A DNA stretch of 7,587 bases from Alphaproteobacteria bacterium (GTDB taxonomy: Bacteria; Pseudomonadota; Alphaproteobacteria; JAAXGF01), in the NCBI GenBank assembly GCA_012267605.1, contig JAAXGF010000039.1:1-7587 (forward strand), written 5' to 3'. A program made the position numbers and the translations under genes. The notes beneath the pieces were generated by a model, which had not been told where the DNA came from, did not search any database, and saw nothing but the letters and a program-made list of their open reading frames with translations. This document shows, piece by piece, positions 5,444 through 7,587 of the stretch; position 1 is the stretch's first letter; each line of letters begins with the position of its first letter.

Positions 5444-5480
5444 AAAAAATGGCGGCCGGGCTTATTGTGCGCCGGCCGCC
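5444..5480 (-). terminator. Rho-independent terminator of unit F
   Basis: The arms 5451-5459 (ggcggccgg) and 5472-5480 (ccggccgcc) form a 9-base all-GC stem with a 12-base loop. On the minus strand the stem is followed by six Ts (5449-5444). It lies 86 bases past the stop of 5566-6159 and separates unit F from the unit E promoter. Confidence 0.88.
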
Positions 5481-5565
5481 TACTGCAAGCTTAGAGGGAG
5501 GTACGTACTTAGTTTCCGGTTTCTCCTTTCGTTGGTTGCGGTCGATGGGTGAACTGGAATCGCGT

Positions 5566-6159
5566 CTAGTTCAGGTTAAGCGGAATGCGTTCGCTCCCCC
5601 AGGATTCCGAAACCGCGAAGAAATACTCCTTGTTGCTGTCGTATTCGAAATCTTCATAACTTCCGTAACCGATAGCCGGACCAAACATGAAGTTGATCTC
5701 TTTGGCTTGACCTGGCCTCAGCACCGTCTGCCCGGAGGTGAAATCCATCGCTGAGTACTTGTAGGTCTTGTTCCCGTCGGTGACCGTGTAATTGCATGCG
5801 ACAGGGCCGGTGCACATTAATGACACGTTGTTATTTGAGCCGGTATTTTCGACCAAGAACTTGAGATTGAGTAGAGCCGTACCCGAACCACTTATCTCGA
5901 CTGCGGCGCCGGGATAATAGAAGGTGACGGGGCCCACAACATGCTTGACGGATTCGTTTTTCAGCTTGGTAAGTGCGAATGTAGATTTAATTTCTTTTTC
6001 GCATTCGTACTTCAGTCGGGGATTGGGCTTGTCCGCACATGGCACCAAGGCTTGTTCGAGGGTCGTCGCGGATGTGGCCGGGACGATAAGGCAAAGGCCG
6101 GCTACGATCGCTAAGCAAGCCGTCGCGCCGTTTCCAATGAAGCGCAGATTGTTCGTCAT
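5566..6159 (-). CDS. Exported protein of unknown function with four mature cysteines
   Basis: This 197-residue protein has a signal peptide covering about 1-31 (hydrophobic core ACLAIVAGLCLIV, cleavage near TSA|TT). The mature part has Cys41 and Cys53 near its N-terminus (CADKPNPRLKYEC) and Cys116 and Cys122 in a beta region (MCTGPVAC), which could form two disulfides in the periplasm. From residue 74 on the sequence alternates as in an immunoglobulin-like beta-sandwich (LNLKFLVENTGSNNNVSL, then LRPGQAKEINFMF), a layout common in small secreted adhesion or metal-handling proteins. I do not recognise a named family. AGGAG lies 6 bases before the ATG. It forms a single-gene unit (F) with its own copy of the shared promoter element (6261-6288) and a strong terminator, so it is expected to be co-regulated with the cupredoxin genes. 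Confidence 0.82.
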   Translation of the reverse strand: MTNNLRFIGNGATACLAIVAGLCLIVPATSATTLEQALVPCADKPNPRLKYECEKEIKSTFALTKLKNESVKHVVGPVTFYYPGAAVEISGSGTALLNLKFLVENTGSNNNVSLMCTGPVACNYTVTDGNKTYKYSAMDFTSGQTVLRPGQAKEINFMFGPAIGYGSYEDFEYDSNKEYFFAVSESWGSERIPLNLN

Positions 6160-6260
6160 GGTTATCTCCTAAGCTAAGAAGTTCATCGGTAATGCTGACG
6201 GCATGGCAATTGCTCGTCGCTCGTGACCAATTACTTAGGCGAATCTAGGGTAGCTCGTAA

Positions 6261-6288
6261 ATCCGTACGAAAACCTGAGGGTTGTTAC
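6261..6288 (-). promoter_or_regulatory. Promoter/operator element of unit F (most diverged copy)
   Basis: On the minus strand: GTAACAACCC (6279-6288; GTA half kept, TAC half lost), 13 bases ending TTTTCGTA, then CGGAT (6261-6265). It ends 102 bases before the ATG at 6159, the longest leader of the six. A TCAAGTA stretch over the box resembles TCATGTA of units B and C. The exact 13-base spacing is what makes the assignment credible. Confidence 0.55.
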
Positions 6289-6420
6289 TTGAGTATTGTC
6301 ACCCATTGTGAATTGCCAATATCCGACCTTACGATCCAGCATCCATATTTGGATCGCCCTTAACTCCAAACATCGGTCCGACAAGATCGGATATTTAGGG
6401 CTATCTGGCGAAATACCCGT
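6289..6420. other. Divergent intergenic region with two dyads
   Basis: This lies between the unit F promoter (minus) and the HTH gene (plus), so regulatory sites for both directions are expected here. It holds AATATCCGA (6318-6326) and its exact inverse TCGGATATT (6387-6395), 60 bases apart, and a short dyad ATCCA-tatt-TGGAT at 6341-6354. No copy of the GTA-N4-TAC/CGGAT element faces the plus-strand gene. The plus-strand promoter is not identified. Confidence 0.45.
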
Positions 6421-6427
6421 GGAGGTG
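6421..6427 (+). promoter_or_regulatory. Strong ribosome binding site that sets the GTG start of the HTH gene
   Basis: GGAGGTG ends 5 bases before the GTG at 6433, close to the ideal complement of the 16S rRNA end. It supports the long, membrane-targeted form of the downstream protein over the internal ATG at 6505, which has only GGGAG at a 4-base spacing. Confidence 0.75.
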
Positions 6428-6432
6428 AATTC

Positions 6433-6933
6433 GTGAACGGGTTGAGGATCGGTTTTCTAAGTGTGGCTCTCATCCTTGCTGCATTGCCAGCAGCTGGGAG
6501 CGAGATGGACCGACCATTTGGCCCATACAAAAACTGCTGGTATTGCGCGGCCATGGAAGTTGACCGACTGGTAAACCTGCTCAGCGACGAGGTGCTCCGG
6601 GATATCGTCTGCCGTCTGTCCTCCGAGCGTTATACCCCGGCGCGTTTAGGTGGGGCGATGGGTGTGCCCGAGGGACAAGTCTTGCGACGCCTCGCAACTC
6701 TTCGGAGTTGGGGAATGGTGCGCATGGTTCGGCGCGATTCCGCTTCCACAATTGTCGAACCATTACCTGGGGAGGGCACCGAAACGCTCCGGCGATGGGC
6801 AGAGAGATACTGTGCCGTAGGCGATGGCTGCGGGCGGCCAGTCGAGACCGTGCACAATCCTGAGGAAAGGCGTTCAATGGGAAGCCGGAATTTCAGAATT
6901 GGTGACACCGTTGTTGTCAACGATCGCATGTAG
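6433..6933 (+). CDS. ArsR-like winged-helix protein with an N-terminal signal or anchor segment
   Basis: This is a 166-residue protein. Residues 48-128 form a winged helix: LLSDEVLRDIVCRLSS, then a helix-turn-helix (YTPARLGGAMGVPEGQVLRRLATLRSWGMV), a wing around VRRDSASTIVEP, and a closing helix LRRWAERYC. This is the layout of ArsR-type DNA-binding regulators, recognised by pattern. Unusually, the GTG start with the strong ribosome site adds a hydrophobic segment (5-22, RIGFLSVALILAALPAAG) typical of a signal peptide or N-terminal anchor. A CWYC motif (Cys35, Cys38) follows at once, with Cys60, Cys127 and Cys133 further on, giving possible metal or redox sensing. If translation instead starts at Met25 (6505), the protein is an ordinary cytoplasmic regulator. 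It is divergent from unit F and the only clear transcription-factor candidate here, so it may control units A-F. That link is inference. Confidence 0.78.
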   Translation: MNGLRIGFLSVALILAALPAAGSEMDRPFGPYKNCWYCAAMEVDRLVNLLSDEVLRDIVCRLSSERYTPARLGGAMGVPEGQVLRRLATLRSWGMVRMVRRDSASTIVEPLPGEGTETLRRWAERYCAVGDGCGRPVETVHNPEERRSMGSRNFRIGDTVVVNDRM

Positions 6934-6963
6934 AGGAATTACCAATACAAGCTGGTTGCACCG

Positions 6964-7398
6964 ATGGGAAAGGACTTCATGCCGGGCTTCGAGCCGAAAT
7001 TCACGCCAAAGGAAATGCTTGCAATGGGTGTCTTCGAAGGAAGGTACTGCAACGATTGTAAGGACGAATTTCCCGCGGATTGGTTCACGGAGGCGCGCGT
7101 TAGCGATCGGCCAAATCCGGAACTCAATTACTTCGGTGTGAAGAGCCGAAAACCACTTTCATACTGGCAGGAAAAGGGTTGGATCATCGGCCCGGACCCC
7201 AGGGGGTGGTTTAAGTGGTACAGCCGCTATTATTTGGGACGGCGAATTCCCGATATTGACGCCAAACAAATCAAGCGTTGACGCGCATTTTCGCGCCACG
7301 CCGGACAAATTCGTGCGAACTGCGCGCCGGGGGATATCTTTTGTCGCCCGCGGCAAAGACAGGCCTTGTTGCAATGGTCGCATGACCCATTCATCTAA
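6964..7398 (+). pseudogene. Conserved YFGVKS/GWFKWY family protein interrupted by an in-frame TGA
   Basis: The first 105 residues from the ATG at 6964 match, by recall, a conserved uncharacterised family of bacteria and fungi (FTPKEMLAMGVFEGRYC, LNYFGVKSRKPLSYW, KGWI, DPRGWFKWYSRYYLGRR, AKQIKR). The frame then meets TGA at 7279-7281, where the family has Trp (QIKRW). After it, 38 more codons in the same frame continue the family (RAFSRHAGQI, then CRPRQRQALLQW) to a TAA at 7396-7398. TGA ends other genes here (for example 398-826), so it is a stop in this genome. Causes could be a recent TGG-to-TGA mutation, a base-call error, or readthrough; the next base is C, a context known to leak. Upstream, codons from 6934 also resemble the family start (RNYQYKLVAP) but follow a TAG at 6931-6933 and have no start codon. 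No strong ribosome site precedes 6964. Function is unknown. Confidence 0.72.
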
Positions 7399-7587
7399 CA
7401 AGAATTTCGGCACCTTCCATCACTGATCAAGAGTTGCGATTTGATATTTCAACGGTTGGCAAACTGAAAATTAAGTGGCTGTACGGACGTAGCGCTGCGG
7501 ATTGATCCCACGGTCCCGATGAAGTCGGATGAACTACATGATCATGCGGGATAAATTTCTTACAACGGAATTTCCTAGTTACGGGTC
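7399..7587. other. Right-end non-coding sequence
   Basis: I see no gene, repeat or clear terminator in this 189-base stretch. All frames are broken by stops. Confidence 0.5.

Noticed and set aside
6581..6929. Two minus-strand frames opposite the HTH gene
   Set aside because: They are Arg- and Pro-rich antisense frames; the plus-strand winged helix and its ribosome site explain the sequence.
7279..7281. Selenocysteine or a TGA=Trp genetic code
   Set aside because: The family residue is Trp, not Cys or Sec, and TGA clearly ends other genes in the window, so neither is needed to explain it.

Overview
The window looks like a stretch of a proteobacterial chromosome, most likely alphaproteobacterial. 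I base that on the YFGVKS/GWFKWYSRYY family gene at the right end, on AGGAG-type ribosome binding sites and on mixed, roughly balanced base composition. The taxon is an inference. No rRNA, tRNA, transposase, integrase or CRISPR array is visible.

From 1 to about 6290 everything is read from the minus strand, and most products carry an N-terminal signal peptide. From right to left the transcription units are: F (5566-6159, a four-cysteine secreted protein of unknown function, followed by a strong terminator at 5444-5480); E (4940-5269, a small exported protein ending in a CXXCH motif, then a frameshifted unknown gene at 4369-4903); D (3771-4130, a small cupredoxin with a complete His-Cys-His-Met copper site); C (3191-3394, a 67-residue protein without a signal peptide); B (2387-2818, a cupredoxin-like protein lacking most copper ligands, then 1794-2324, a plastocyanin-like protein with an extra N-terminal domain, a terminator, and a membrane-anchored winged-helix-like protein at 1083-1721); and A (398-826 and 1-347, a diverged duplicate of the B gene pair, cut by the window edge).

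The main result is regulatory. All six units A-F begin with the same element, read on the minus strand as GTA-N4-TAC, exactly 13 bases, then CGGAT(A/T). It lies 63-66 bases before the start codon in four units and 73 and 102 bases before it in the other two. The GTA half and the 13-base spacing hold in all six; the TAC half fails only in F. In A, B and C a second copy of the box sits exactly 15 bases further upstream. This defines a compact local regulon of exported, copper-themed proteins under one sigma factor or regulator.

From about 6430 the plus strand carries a winged-helix (ArsR-like) protein whose best-supported start adds a signal-peptide or membrane-anchor segment. It is followed by a conserved bacterial gene interrupted by an in-frame TGA exactly where the family has tryptophan, with 38 intact family-like codons after it. 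The HTH protein is the only obvious regulator candidate in the window.

The cupredoxins form a series of decreasing copper-site completeness: all four ligands (3771-4130), Met replaced by Arg (1794-2324), one His left (2387-2818), none left (398-826). This suggests that a copper-protein fold was duplicated and reused for a non-electron-transfer role in the periplasm.
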